Shown here: positions 24,505-36,200 of the stretch, one piece after another | How positions within the stretch are numbered: the first letter of the stretch is position 1 | Layout of the letters: every line of letters begins with the position of its first letter | Assembly: GCA_964017065.1 (NCBI GenBank) | Contig: OZ024789.1 | Coordinates: 340,843 to 404,842, forward strand | Source: Haliclona indistincta | Lineage: Eukaryota; Porifera; Demospongiae; Haplosclerida; Chalinidae | Direction: 5' to 3' | DNA: 64,000 nt | Translations under genes and position numbers: made by a program | The notes under the pieces: model-generated | Databases searched by the model: none | Seen by the model: the letters and a program-made list of their open reading frames with translations, nothing else | What the model was told of the DNA's origin: nothing

Positions 24505-24893
24505 GACACAAACAAGAAAATTAAAAAGATTTCTATCGAAATCAAAAGGATGTAGGGATGTGAAATCTACCACTGGTCAACAATGTAAACTAACAAGGAA
24601 CAAGCATGGAATGGTAACACGATTGACTTGCTAACAGACCATAGATCCCTACATCAGTGCCTGCTGTACATAAGCTGTCACAAGCTGAATGCATGTCAGG
24701 TGTCAGTCAACAGTAACTATTAACTATAGCCAACCACAGCAGGCACTGATGTAGGGATCTATGGTCTGTTAGCAAGTCAATCGTGTTACCATTCCATGCT
24801 TGTTCCTTGTTAGTTTACATTGTTGACCAGTGGTAGATTTCACAACCCTACATCCTTTTGATTTCGATAGAAATCTTTTTAATTTTCTTGTGT
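24505..24893. mobile_element. Palindromic MITE/foldback (389 bp)
   Basis: The left arm (about 24508-24666) and right arm (about 24738-24893) are near-perfect reverse complements of about 158 bp, around a loop of about 71 bp. It is non-coding. Target duplication not resolved. Confidence 0.75.
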
Positions 24894-25070
24894 ACATGTT
24901 GAATCATGATTGCAATTCCTTGTGGGTCAGATCAACTGTCAACATCGCCCTTGAAGAACTTAAAATGTCAATTGTATAAACTCTTGACGACATCAATCAT
25001 ACTGCATACAGGATTAGAAGCTCTATAGCTCTGCAATATTGATAATGTGTGCAATAATGAGATCACAAGT

Positions 25071-25747
25071 ACAGCGATGACTACATGTATTCTATCATGA
25101 TATAACTACTGTGATAACTATTTCTTGATACAAGTACAGCGATGACTGCATGTATTCTATCATGATATAACTACTGTGATAACTATTTCTTGATACAAGT
25201 ACAGCGATGACTGCATGTATTCTATCATGATATAACTACTGTGATAACTACCGTACAGCTAGAAATTTTGGTGGACAAAATTTTGGCGAATGTCCCAGAT
25301 TTTGCGTTTGGCGACTAATATTTTGGCGCCCAGCGCCTGGCTCACGTATTGCTGTAATAGAAAAACAGATTTTGACGACTAATATTTTGGCGGATGCTTG
25401 ACGATTCGCCAAATTCGCCAAAATTTTAGTCCACCAAAATATCTAGCTGTACGGTATTTCTTGATACAAGTACAGCGATGACTGCATGTATTCTATCATG
25501 ATATAACTACTGTGATAACTATTTCTTGATACAAGTACAGCGATGACTGCATGTATTCTATCATGATATAACTACTGTGATAACTATTTCTTGATACAAG
25601 TACAGCGATGACTGCATGTATTCTATCATGATATAACTACTGTGATAACTATTTCTTGATATAAGTACAGCGATGACTACATGTATTCTATCATGATACA
25701 ACTACTGTGATAACTATTTCTTGATACAAGTACAGCGATGACTACAT
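25071..25747. repeat. 65-bp satellite array abutting locus B stop codon
   Basis: Seven full 65-bp units plus a partial eighth, starting ACAGCGATGACTGCATGTAT. Unit starts are 25071, 25136, 25201, 25472, 25537, 25602, 25667 and 25732. The third is split by an inserted MITE (25251-25454). The truncated last unit ends within a few bases of the locus B stop codon at 25750-25752. Confidence 0.9.
25251..25454. mobile_element. 204-bp MITE inserted in the satellite, TA target duplication
   Basis: The termini CCGTACAGCTAG and complement are flanked by TA at 25249-25250 and 25455-25456. Neighbouring satellite units carry the same position with a single TA and no insert, which fixes the boundaries. The interior has nested inverted repeats rich in TTTTGGCG. 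Confidence 0.9.
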
Positions 25748-25749
25748 TT

Positions 25750-28700
25750 TTATTTGACAACAGGAAATCTTCTGCCATTGATGATGCATTCGTTTCTCCT
25801 GTAGAACTCAATTAGTGGCTTCCATGTTTCTTTATCATACTCCAGTAATTTACTATTGCCTGTGAGAAACAGCATGCATATTCTAAGACTCTTTAGCAAC
25901 CTATAACTCACCAACTATTATCAAGCCTTGTTTGGCTCTTGTGATAGCCACATTAACCTGGTGCTCATCAGTGACGAACCCCAAATTTTCACGCAACCAT
26001 TGCTTCTCTGCCTGCACCAGACGATGGTCTCGTATCTCATTGAGCGGCAGTGATCGTACAGTGGTCAGTATAACATAATCAAACTCATCACCTATATGCA
26101 TGTGATAGAACACAATAATGCTTAAATTTATTAACTATAACTGCATTTACCATGAACAACATCCACTGCCTTGTTTGAAGGAGCACAGTAGACAACACAC
26201 TGATCACTATCACGGTTTAGCTGAGCAAAGATGTAAGCAATGTGAGCACCGGTCTCACTTTTGCCAGTACCTTAAGAAAACATACAATGTACTAGTAAAT
26301 TGATTAAAAAGACTACTACAGTCACCTGGTGGTCCTTGAATCAATTGGAACTTGTTAGTGAGTGCTTGTCTTATTGCTTTAATCTGTACTTTATTTAGCT
26401 CCTTACAAGGATCAATCCACAGTGTGTGTGCCATCGTATCTTCATCTAAAATATCTATTGCTTCATACCTTGAAGGATCTATTGAAATATTGAATGCTTA
26501 TTAGTCAGTTTGTGTAATAGACTTTTAAAACTCACTTGTTTGACTCATGATTGCTTTTAAGTCTCCCAAAGCGATCAGACTCGCTAATCGATCTTGTACT
26601 GTTTCAAGCGACATCAACACTTTATAAACTCGACTACAATAAATTTGATATAATTTCAAAGCAGAGCATGCACATTAATTTATATATACCTGTACGACTC
26701 TTGCAGGTTCACAACTTGCAGCTCACATGTTGGGTGTTTGTACTCGTTTTGTAAAATCTTTGCCATCCTAGATGAGATTTGACACGAGTGTTTTCCAATG
26801 TGCTCCATTTGTACCTCAATGAATACTTCTTCATTTTTTTCACGGTTCTTTTTCACTTTTCTAACTACTAGATGATACACAGCTCGGCATTGTTCCTCTT
26901 TAACATCATATCGGACACATATTAGGTCACCAGTTTCAATCTTCATATTGTAGAGTAAGAAATCTTGAATTTCTGGAGGAACCGTGAGCTTGACAGGACC
27001 TTGAGGAAGATAGTAGTCGTCGACTGAATTATCAGGAATTTTGAGTTGCGGCCATTGCAAAGGAACATTTTTCAACAGGTTGATTGGTTTGTCTTGTGCG
27101 TCAAGGACACTGTCCTGTGCAACTTCAGCTAAAAATACTTTTTCCCAAAGAGAGATATATTCTTTCAGTGATCTGTAGTTGCCCTTGGAGGCTTGAGTGA
27201 GTTGAGTATCAGAGAAGCACTCTGCTGGATGCTTGTTGTGCTGCAGGCAGATTCTAAGCTCAGGAGCAACTTCTATTAGTTGTAGGCAGGGAGATATAAT
27301 GTGCTCTTTCATTATGGTCTGTCCTAGCCAGACAGGGACTATGCTGCTTGAGCCAAGCTTGCACGTAACTTCGCACTTCACTATAGGACTGTTCTGAAAT
27401 CTCTCTACTGTAACTTGGTCATAAACCTCCTGGTCATCTTGCTCCTGTGCAGACAATTGAGACTTGGGTAGCAGTGCATCCTGAATTGTATCGTACATAC
27501 ATGTGAGGTTGTCCACCCTTTGTATGACACTCTGCCATTTCTCAGGTGCAACATTAAGAGTCTCTTTAGTTTTCACTAGAGAGAGCTGATGCATAAGAAG
27601 TGGTATTTGCTCTTCTAAAAATGATTCATCATCTGTCGATTCTGAAGTTTCGATGGATTCTTGACTATCGTAATATGTCGATTCTGAGCTTTCATCCATT
27701 AATTCAAAACTTTCTTTCACCGATTCTGAACGACTATTTGATGATTCTGAGTCCTCATCTGATGATTCCAGTAGATCTTGCCTATAAAACACTGTCAAAT
27801 CAATAAACACGTTATCAGCGCTGTAGCTTAAATGCATCTTTGGATTCAATTGCTTCTTGAATCATGTGCGAAGTAGTGTAAGGGATCACCAGTGGCTCTG
27901 ATGCTTCACTTGTCGCTAGAGTGCTCATTGATACTGAATGCCCTAAAATACCATTATGCTGCTGCTGTAGTTGGCTTAGCTCATGTACATCAGGACGTGC
28001 TTGTTTCCTTAGAACTGCATGATGCTGGTAGACAAACTTTGCCACAGTTGTGTTAGCCCAAATCATCAACTCCTTCACCAGTAAGTGCGCCTGCCATGAC
28101 TCTACTATGTTTTCATCTTCAGAAAAATCATATGCATGTGCAGCTTGACCAAGACGTTGCTCCCTGAGGAACATTGCAATTCTATACAAAAATCTCAAAG
28201 ACTGAGATAGATCAGGTTGTCCTGGTGAGCAAACATACTGGCCAAGTTTCCTTTGTAGAAAGTCTGAGTTGTAGTCACTAAGAAAGTGCTGTGCCTCAAC
28301 ATAGTCTAGCCTGATTTGGGACTGCATCTTACCTGTTTTAATAGTGGGATTGTTGCTATCAGTGTGTATACTAACAGAGCCATCATCATTCAATGTGACT
28401 CTAGTAGACACTATGATTACATCATGAACTGTATTTGGATTCAAGCTGAGCTTTTGGCACACTTCATCTGGAATCATGTTACGAAAGAATTCATAGACTG
28501 CAGTAGCACGCTCTTGTGCTCTCTTGTCAAGTTCACTACCTTGCTTAAGGTGACTACTAACGTTAGGAATGAGTACAGCCATGGTATATGAGCCATCACT
28601 CTCACGCACTAGACTGAGAGCATCGTCAAGGTTACGAGCATCGCTGGGATCTATAGTGAAGGCCTGGTACACCAATTCATCTTCTGCTTGTAGTAACGGA

Positions 28701-31700
28701 ACACTGTCTTCCTCTTCAAATTCATTGCTAGATTCTTGATCATGATCATCTTTGTATATGCTGTAAGCTGCTCTAAGAAGGCGCTCAGCATTGAAAGAGT
28801 TGGTTCCCAGTGGAAGACTTTCAACTACCGCACCTAGTGGAAGACGGTGCTGAGGTTCCCAGCCAATCAGTCGGACAACAAACATCAGGTTACGAGCACT
28901 TTCAGCTGTGATAATCTCTTTTATCCTTGGCAGTTCGTCTCTCTCACTACTGAGGAGAGAATCCTCTTCAAATATCACCACCCACTGGTTTAGCCCATCC
29001 ACTATATCTTTCTTACGAAGATTTATCAATTCTCGTGAGATTCTTGGCAAGTTGACAATACATGGAGTCTTCCTGTCAACAGGATTGAATTGAATTATGC
29101 TGTACCGGCTCATTCGGCAAAGGTATCTTTCCTGGTGACCTTGCTTGATAACCTTCACCACACTTCCATATTTCTTCCCATCTTTAGAAGTTTTAAACAC
29201 ATCTACAGCGACCAAGTCACCATCAAGTGCTCCCTTCCAATTCTTCTGTCCATTTAAGGTAACAGGCTGCGAAGAGTCCAGTGGATGACCAAAAGCCTTG
29301 TTATAATTTAATATTCCCAAATTACATAGCAACTTGCCCTCTAGTGGAACAGTATTATGAACGGGTTGGGAAGATTTTTTTTCTGTGCCAATTTCCCACT
29401 CAAGATGACCTTCTTTCATAGATTTTAGTTGCATTTTATAGCATTGAAGACTTGGCTGGCTTTCGAATACTTTCTTGTAAGCCTTTGTGATGCTATCCAC
29501 TGCTATCTCAGAAGAGAAATCAGCCATTTTTCTTCGAGTGTCATATTTCATAACCTGTTCTGTCAGCTTGTTAATCTTCTCTCTGCGATCCTGTTCATCT
29601 GACCATAGGTTGGGAGGAACTATCAATGTCTCATTCTCGATGCAGCGTCGTATGTAGTTAGCCCAGCATGGACCATCTTTATTCCCTAACTTCTCTTCAA
29701 TCTTCATAAGCAGGTGGGGGTTGCCAGCGCACACTACAAGAGATTTTGCTCTTGTGAGAGCTGTATTAAAAACATACTGGCTGCATATTGTCTTGGTAGG
29801 ATTCTTGGACTCTCCATCGGCAGTAGTAGGCTCTGCTGTACTTAGGAATAAGCATTGAAACTCACGACCTGTGAATGATGAAGTATAATAATACTATTTG
29901 ACTTCATTACTATAATTTCACCTTGCATGTCATATGCTTTTAGTACTTGTGCATTACTCTCGGTTTTATCATCTTGGAGATACTTTTTAAATTGATATTT
30001 GTGACATAATTTCTGTAATACACCTTGCTGCAAAAAAATTCATAAATTAAATTTAAATATTCAAAATATTTACCTGGTTTGCTGTAGTTGCCATTAGGCA
30101 CACTGTTGAGAGGTCCTTCTCTTTCCATTCTGAAGGCCACTCTCTAACATAATTAACAGCTGCTTGAAGCAGTAGTTCAGCCTCGCCCTCATTGCTGCTA
30201 TCCGATACTTCAACAATGCTGTCATTAAGACTGGAGCAGATAAAATGAAGGGAGAAGTTAGTGTCTGGATGCAGAAGAGATTGCTTCTTTGCATCTTTGT
30301 TGGGCACAAGAGCAGAGTGATAGAATAGGTAGGAGGGTAGAGCGAGGAGAGAGCGGTGACACCGATAGTTAGTGAGGAGAGTGGCGCAGTGAGGCTCAGC
30401 ATTAGCGCTTGACTGGGAATCGAATAGGGCATGAAGGCGCTCTAGCAGGGACTGACCCAGACCATACTGTAGTGGATCTTCACCAAGTACCAACATCGCA
30501 GGACCAACCTATTCAAAAAAATAATAATTTAGTTGCTCATTATGCAGTTTTGAAAGCGTTTTACCTGTTTGTGGTCTCCAGCAATAGCAATGACAGTTGT
30601 TGGTCCACAAAGAGATAGCGGTGTAATGGTTTCTGGCTCTCGTGTCTGTGCTCCCTCGTCAATAAGTATGTGAGTAAACCAGCCATTGTGATAGCTTTTC
30701 CGCTTTAAAAGCTTTTGTGCTAGATTGAGAGTGATTCCAAATGTGCTAATAACCAGTTGAAATCTGTGAAACTGGTTAGCCACATCGTAGGCAGTCTTGC
30801 AATACTTTTGGTAGCATTCCTCAACTTTCTTAATTTTATGATATTGCATCATTCTGGTTATGCTCACTTTCCATCCATTTTCTTCTTTCATTGGGCCAAA
30901 ATATTTTGTAAGGAATGAATCAGCAGATGCCTGGTGATGAGCACACACCAGTACACGGGGTCTCTCTTTGTACTTTGCTGTGAATATCTGGAAAGCAGCT
31001 TGTGCTAGCATCTGGGTCTTCCCAGTACCAAAGGAGCCAGCGACAATAACAGGAGCCTTAGGCTCAGCATACACTATTTTTTCAAGTGCTTCTCTCTGAC
31101 TATGGTCAAGAGTCAGAAACTGTCGATACCTTATTGACAATGGTAGTTCAGGATGCTTCTGTGGTTTAGAAAAGGAACTTGCAGAAGAGGGAAAGAGTCG
31201 GTGTAGTGTTGAGCGAGAGATGAGATCAATTGCTTGATGAAGACGATCAAAGTAGGAATACTTCAACTCAAACTTTGCTTTAATCTGAACCTCAAATTCA
31301 GCTGCCGAGTTAAGATTGCGCGCATCTTGTTTCGACATTCCAATAAAAATGACACCTTTCTCCTTTCTCTGATAATATGGTATTGGTGTTTTCATCGTGG
31401 CACGATAGTCTCTTCTATTGCATGTTATGATCAGGTTACCATCAATTTCACAAGCTTGCTCTATGTACGCTATCTTGTCTCCATCAAGGTGGTCTGCACT
31501 GATTTCTCCAAATCGAGTGTTTTCCTTGTACGGCCATTTATGTACACTGTACATTTTTAGAGTGTACTCTTTCTCATTACATCTTTGAAATAAAAAGGAA
31601 ATAATATTGACAAATGTCACATGGTAGTAAGTTAATTACTTTTCTGTCAATATTCTCTCGTGCTCATCTTCTTCTCTGCAGAGTAGTTGGTGAAACTTTC

Positions 31701-31915
31701 TTTTGTAGTTGTCCACAGTGAGTTTAGCTTTTAGCAGCTCTTCATCTCTGCATTGGTGAGTGTGCTTGTAGCTATCCCTTCTTAACGTCGACAGAGATGT
31801 CTGTCTGGAAGTATCCCAAAAACTCTGAAAAGCAAAAGCTTGACACATGTTGGTAAATATAGGTACTAACCATGTGTGATCTTGCTCTGAACTTTTTGAA
31901 CTTGGTTTTACCCAT
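25750..31915 (-). pseudogene. HELZ2-like locus B, decaying paralogue with RNB and helicase deletions
   Basis: Exons: 31871-31915, 31640-31824, 30565-31582, 30074-30508, 29922-30027, 26689-29868, 26536-26633, 26326-26478, 26151-26270, 25912-26091, 25750-25859. The first helicase (GSFGTGKT, HILIDEGAQTREPE) and the first half of the RNB domain (FTIDPSDARNLDDALS) are intact. At about 27830 the frame jumps from the KLQR segment straight to the post-RNB region. The second half of the RNB, with the HFTSPIRRY motif, is deleted and the frame is shifted, giving a stop after about 1,280 residues. In the last helicase the Walker A exon (26151-26270, GPPGTGKS with the preceding exon) joins directly to the DEFDYVIL exon. 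Three exons with the DECG, GDHKQ and QYRM motifs are missing, though that junction keeps frame. It may be a pseudogene or a source of a truncated helicase protein. No ZnF module lies upstream. Confidence 0.75.
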
Positions 31916-32309
31916 TTCGAGTTTGCTCTTGATAACCACGAGATTCAAATCACAAGACTGGTTGTACAAGTGTAGACTTTGATGTAAGTACTGTTGAACT
32001 ACTGTTCTGCAGCAACTGATGGAGTGAGCTTTCAAAGTAGCTTTTATGATGTGGCTTATTTAGTACCAGGAAGTACATGTAGAATTGTATTCATAGACGG
32101 ATGCAAAGTATATTTATGACTTCACCACATGCTATCATTGCTATGCATATTGAGTGATAAAGAGGTAAACTGTATTCATTAATTAACTGGTAACAAGTTA
32201 TTAATTCAGCTACATGTGGTTACCGTGAACTGGCTCTGGGTTAGCTGCTGCATGGTTTGTCACAATACAAGCTGCTATTTATTAGAGCAGCTTGTAGCTT
32301 AAGCCTTAA
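31916..32309. other. Spacer upstream of locus B
   Basis: About 390 bp of A/T-rich DNA with no gene recognised. It should carry the 5' UTR and promoter of locus B, and ends at the TTAA of the adjacent element. Confidence 0.4.
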
Positions 32310-33025
32310 GGTGACGGGTAACAGTTCGCCTAATTAATATTCACAAAAATGTTTTTATGCACTGTGCAAAATATGAACACGCTAGAGCGCTGTGAAGGCC
32401 ATCAATGAAGACGCTAAACACTGTTCTTTCTCTCTTGAGCTATATTCAACGCTGGGTACTACGCAACTCGGCGACAGCAGGCACAATTGGAGAGATAGTA
32501 AACTGCAAAACGGCGTGCCACTTTTCGCGCGCGCTGTAACAGTGTCGCTACAGAGTCCATCGTCTACTGATGGGTTAGCATCCTCCGGAGGGCAGTAGAC
32601 TATTAACTTGGCTGAGAGTTTGTTTGTTCGTAAGTTGTGGGTCGAAATGTCGTGAAAAGGCTGTAAAATGGCGAGCGTTTCAAGACTATTTTGCGTTTTA
32701 CTCAGAGCCAGTCACCCAGACGTCCAAGTTAATAGTCTACTGCCCTCCGGAGGATGCTAACCCATCAGTAGTCGATGGACTCTGTAGCGACACTGTTACA
32801 GCGCGCGCGAAAAGTGGCACGCCGTTTTGCAGTTTACTATCTCTCCAATTGTGCCTGCTGTCGCCGAGTTGCGTAGTACCCAGCGTTGAATATAGCTCAA
32901 GAGAGAAAGAACAGTGTTTAGCGTCTTCATTGATGGCCTTCACAGCGCTCTAGCGTGTTCATATTTTGCACAGTGCATAAAAACATTTTTGTGAATATTA
33001 ATTAGGCGAACTGTTACCCGTCACC
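32310..33025. mobile_element. 716-bp foldback element with TTAA target duplication
   Basis: Nearly perfect arms of about 310 bp, starting GGTGACGGGTAACAGTTCGC, flanked by TTAA at 32306-32309 and 33026-33029. Mirror-image short ORFs (32392-32598, 32737-32943) come from the palindrome. The terminal GGTG and the TTAA site match the element at 4929-5509, suggesting one non-autonomous family. Confidence 0.85.
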
Positions 33026-33267
33026 TTAAACTGAGTCAGTTATTTTCATTACTGAATTCTTAGCTGTGGTCCGATGTGTGCATTGTAGTTTTCTCCAGAA
33101 AATTAGCTACAGTCCCTTATTTATAATAGTTATGTGTATATAGTATCTTGGCTAAGGTGGTTTACAAAATTAATAGTTGCATAATATATACTTTGCTCTG
33201 ATACAAAATATTATAGACAACTGCATGCCGTGCTACACTTATACTAAAGAGTACTACTATGACTATT

Positions 33268-36200
33268 TTATCGAGGAAACTTGTCGCCTCTGACAACACA
33301 CTTATTTTTATCGTAGAACTCAATGAGAGGCTCCCATGTGTCTTTATCGTATTCCAATAAGGTACGATTACCTATAGCAAGTTGAAAATAAACAACAAAT
33401 ATTTCACATAGTTCACAACTCACCAACTATGATCAAGCCTTGCTTGGCTCTAGTAATAGCCACATTGACCTGGTGCTCATCAGTGAGGAACCCCAGGTTA
33501 TCACGCAGCCATTTTTTGTCTGGTTGAACCAGGTCAGGATTACGTATCTCATTGTAAGGCAGTGATCGTACAGTGGTCAGTATAACATAGTCATATTCAT
33601 CACCTGTATGTAATCATGAGATGATCAGTATGTCATGAATAATTATGCTTTAAGTCTCACCTTGGCTTTCATTGATCGTAACCACAGCTGCTATTTCATT
33701 TTCGCCCATCAAACTCAAAACCTCATATTTTTGTGCCCTATATGGAGTGAGGATTGCAATGGTGGCTTGATCACTCTTTAGCCTCTTGCGCAAGGCCTTA
33801 ACTATATCAACCTACAAAAAAGATCAACATGAGCTAGGTTACAATACTGCAATGATTATATAGCTATTACAAGGATTTCAGCTAGTACCAACTTGTGTAA
33901 CCGTCTGCGACCAGGATCTAGATCTTGATCATTCTAAATCTAACCTTGATCAGTTGATCATGCCAATACAGCAATGTTCTTGATCGCTTGATAGTAATTA
34001 AGCTTTCTTTGCTTTGATGTTTTGACTATACCCGGACTATACGGTATTATTGTGCACAATCACACATGTTACAACGTTTCCATTTACTATCGTATATACT
34101 TGTAGTATACAGTCGCTTTGATCCTGTCACAGACACACAGGCTGGTACTAGGTTACACTCATTGTATTACACTACTTACAGCTTTTGCTGCCTCTCTTGG
34201 GTTGCATTTTGAATGAGGATCTGTCTTCCTGCCTTTGCGGTGATGAATAGAAACACTGGATGCCTCTTCTTCTGTGCCAATTATATTGCAGAAGACAATT
34301 GGCCAGCAGAGCCCATTTTGACGCCAAAACTCTATCATACCCGGCGGTGTTGAGCGTTTCTCAACTGATTTATCTGGCTTGAGCTCACTGCCATAGAAGT
34401 AGTCAGAAGGAAATTCACAGATTTTTGCATGCTACAAAAAAACAAGCAAAATTTCATTTTTATTTCACACAATTTAAATGCTTACCATTCTGTACTGAAA
34501 CTTAAGAGTGATTAAAAAATGTTGGACTTTCTCGGCATATCGCTGGAAGAGAGAGGTGCTGAGGCCATTTTCACGAGCGGCATTATACTTGATGACTGGT
34601 TGGAGCTGCTTGTGGTCACCGATCAGTACCACATGGTTACTGAGACTAACAGCTGCTATGGTCTCTGGTTCATGAGCCATGCCACACTCATCTACTATCA
34701 CCTGAGCCACTCTACCATTATCTCTCAATTGTGATAACCGCCCTCCAGCACACTCATTGCATGTGGCAAGTAGAATGTGGTATTCATCACCTATCACTGC
34801 CTTCTCCGTCTCTTCAATGGTTTCTCTATACTCTTTAAGCAATGCTGGACTCGGCACCTTATCTTCTTTCTGCATCTTTTTGAATTTATCCTCCATGCTA
34901 ACCAATTTAGGGCATTTCCTTCGTATCAAATGATGAAGAGCATAAGCCTGTAAATCTTTTTTACACCTTCCCTCTCCTTCAGGTGGCTGCATGAATCCAT
35001 CAGAAGTGTGTGGACCAGGGAAATCTATTCTTTCATGAGTCCTGCCATAAAGTCGTAGCAACTTTAGTTGGCGATTTTCAGGCAGTTGCCTGTTAGCTTC
35101 AATTAGCTTTTCTAAAATAAAGCAGACATGAGACATGCATGCATTACTAGAGCTATAGCCTTACCATGTACAACATCCACTGCCTTGTTAGATGGAGCAC
35201 AGTATACAACACGTTGATAGCTATGATTCCTCTGAGCAAAGATATAGGCAATGTGTGCTCCAGTCTCACTCTTACCAGAACCTGCATGTATTTTCTAAAA
35301 GATAAAATTTGGATTGTATTTTGTTCACACCTGGTGGTCCTTGAATCAGCAGAAATTTTTTGGTCAGTGCTAGTTTTATTGCTTTCATCTGTACTTCATT
35401 CAGCCCTGTGGTTGCATCACTCCACAATGTGTGTGACATCTTATCTTTCTCCAATATGGCTTCCCATTCTTCAAGCTCTTTTTCTATGGAAAAATAATTA
35501 TTATTTGCATGACACAGTTATTCGTCATTGACTTACTAGGTAACTTGCTTCTCTTTTTTATAGCTTCAATGTCTCCCATAGCAATCAGGCGTACTAGTTT
35601 CAATTCTGGTTCTTTTACTTGCTGCTCATGTGAATGACCCATTCTATGGTCTCTGAGAGATATCAATACCTTGTATACACGACTGTGGAAAGAAAATGTA
35701 TGAACATTAACTAGCATTTTGTGCAATGACCAATCTTACTTGTAAGAATCCTGGAGGTTGATTATCTGCAGCTCACAAGGTGGATTCTGCTTTAAAACAT
35801 TTGCCATCTTGCTTGATACTTGGCAAGAATTTCTGCTGATATTCTCCATTTCAATCAAAAGTGGAAGATCTCCTTTCTTCTTTTTTCTCATCACTTTTTT
35901 GCCATCTTCAATTTCATAAACATTCCTGACAACCAGATGATAGACAGCTTTGCATTCTTCTCCGCCTACTTTTACACTATATCTGACACAGACCAGATCA
36001 CCAGGATTGATTTTAATGTTGTACTCTAAGAAATCATTGCTTTCAGGAGGAATGGTGAACATGACTGGTTCCCTATTGTGAGGAATAACGTAGTCTTCAG
36101 TAGAGGTCTCAGGCATGGTTAACTTAGGCCATTGCAAGGGAACATCTTTCAATAGCGTGAGCTGTTTATCACGGGTAATAACACTGTTTTCGGCAGCTTC

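Noticed and set aside
32392..32943. Two nearly identical 68-codon ORFs facing each other, which could suggest a duplicated small gene
   Set aside because: They are mirror images created by the arms of the foldback element 32310-33025.
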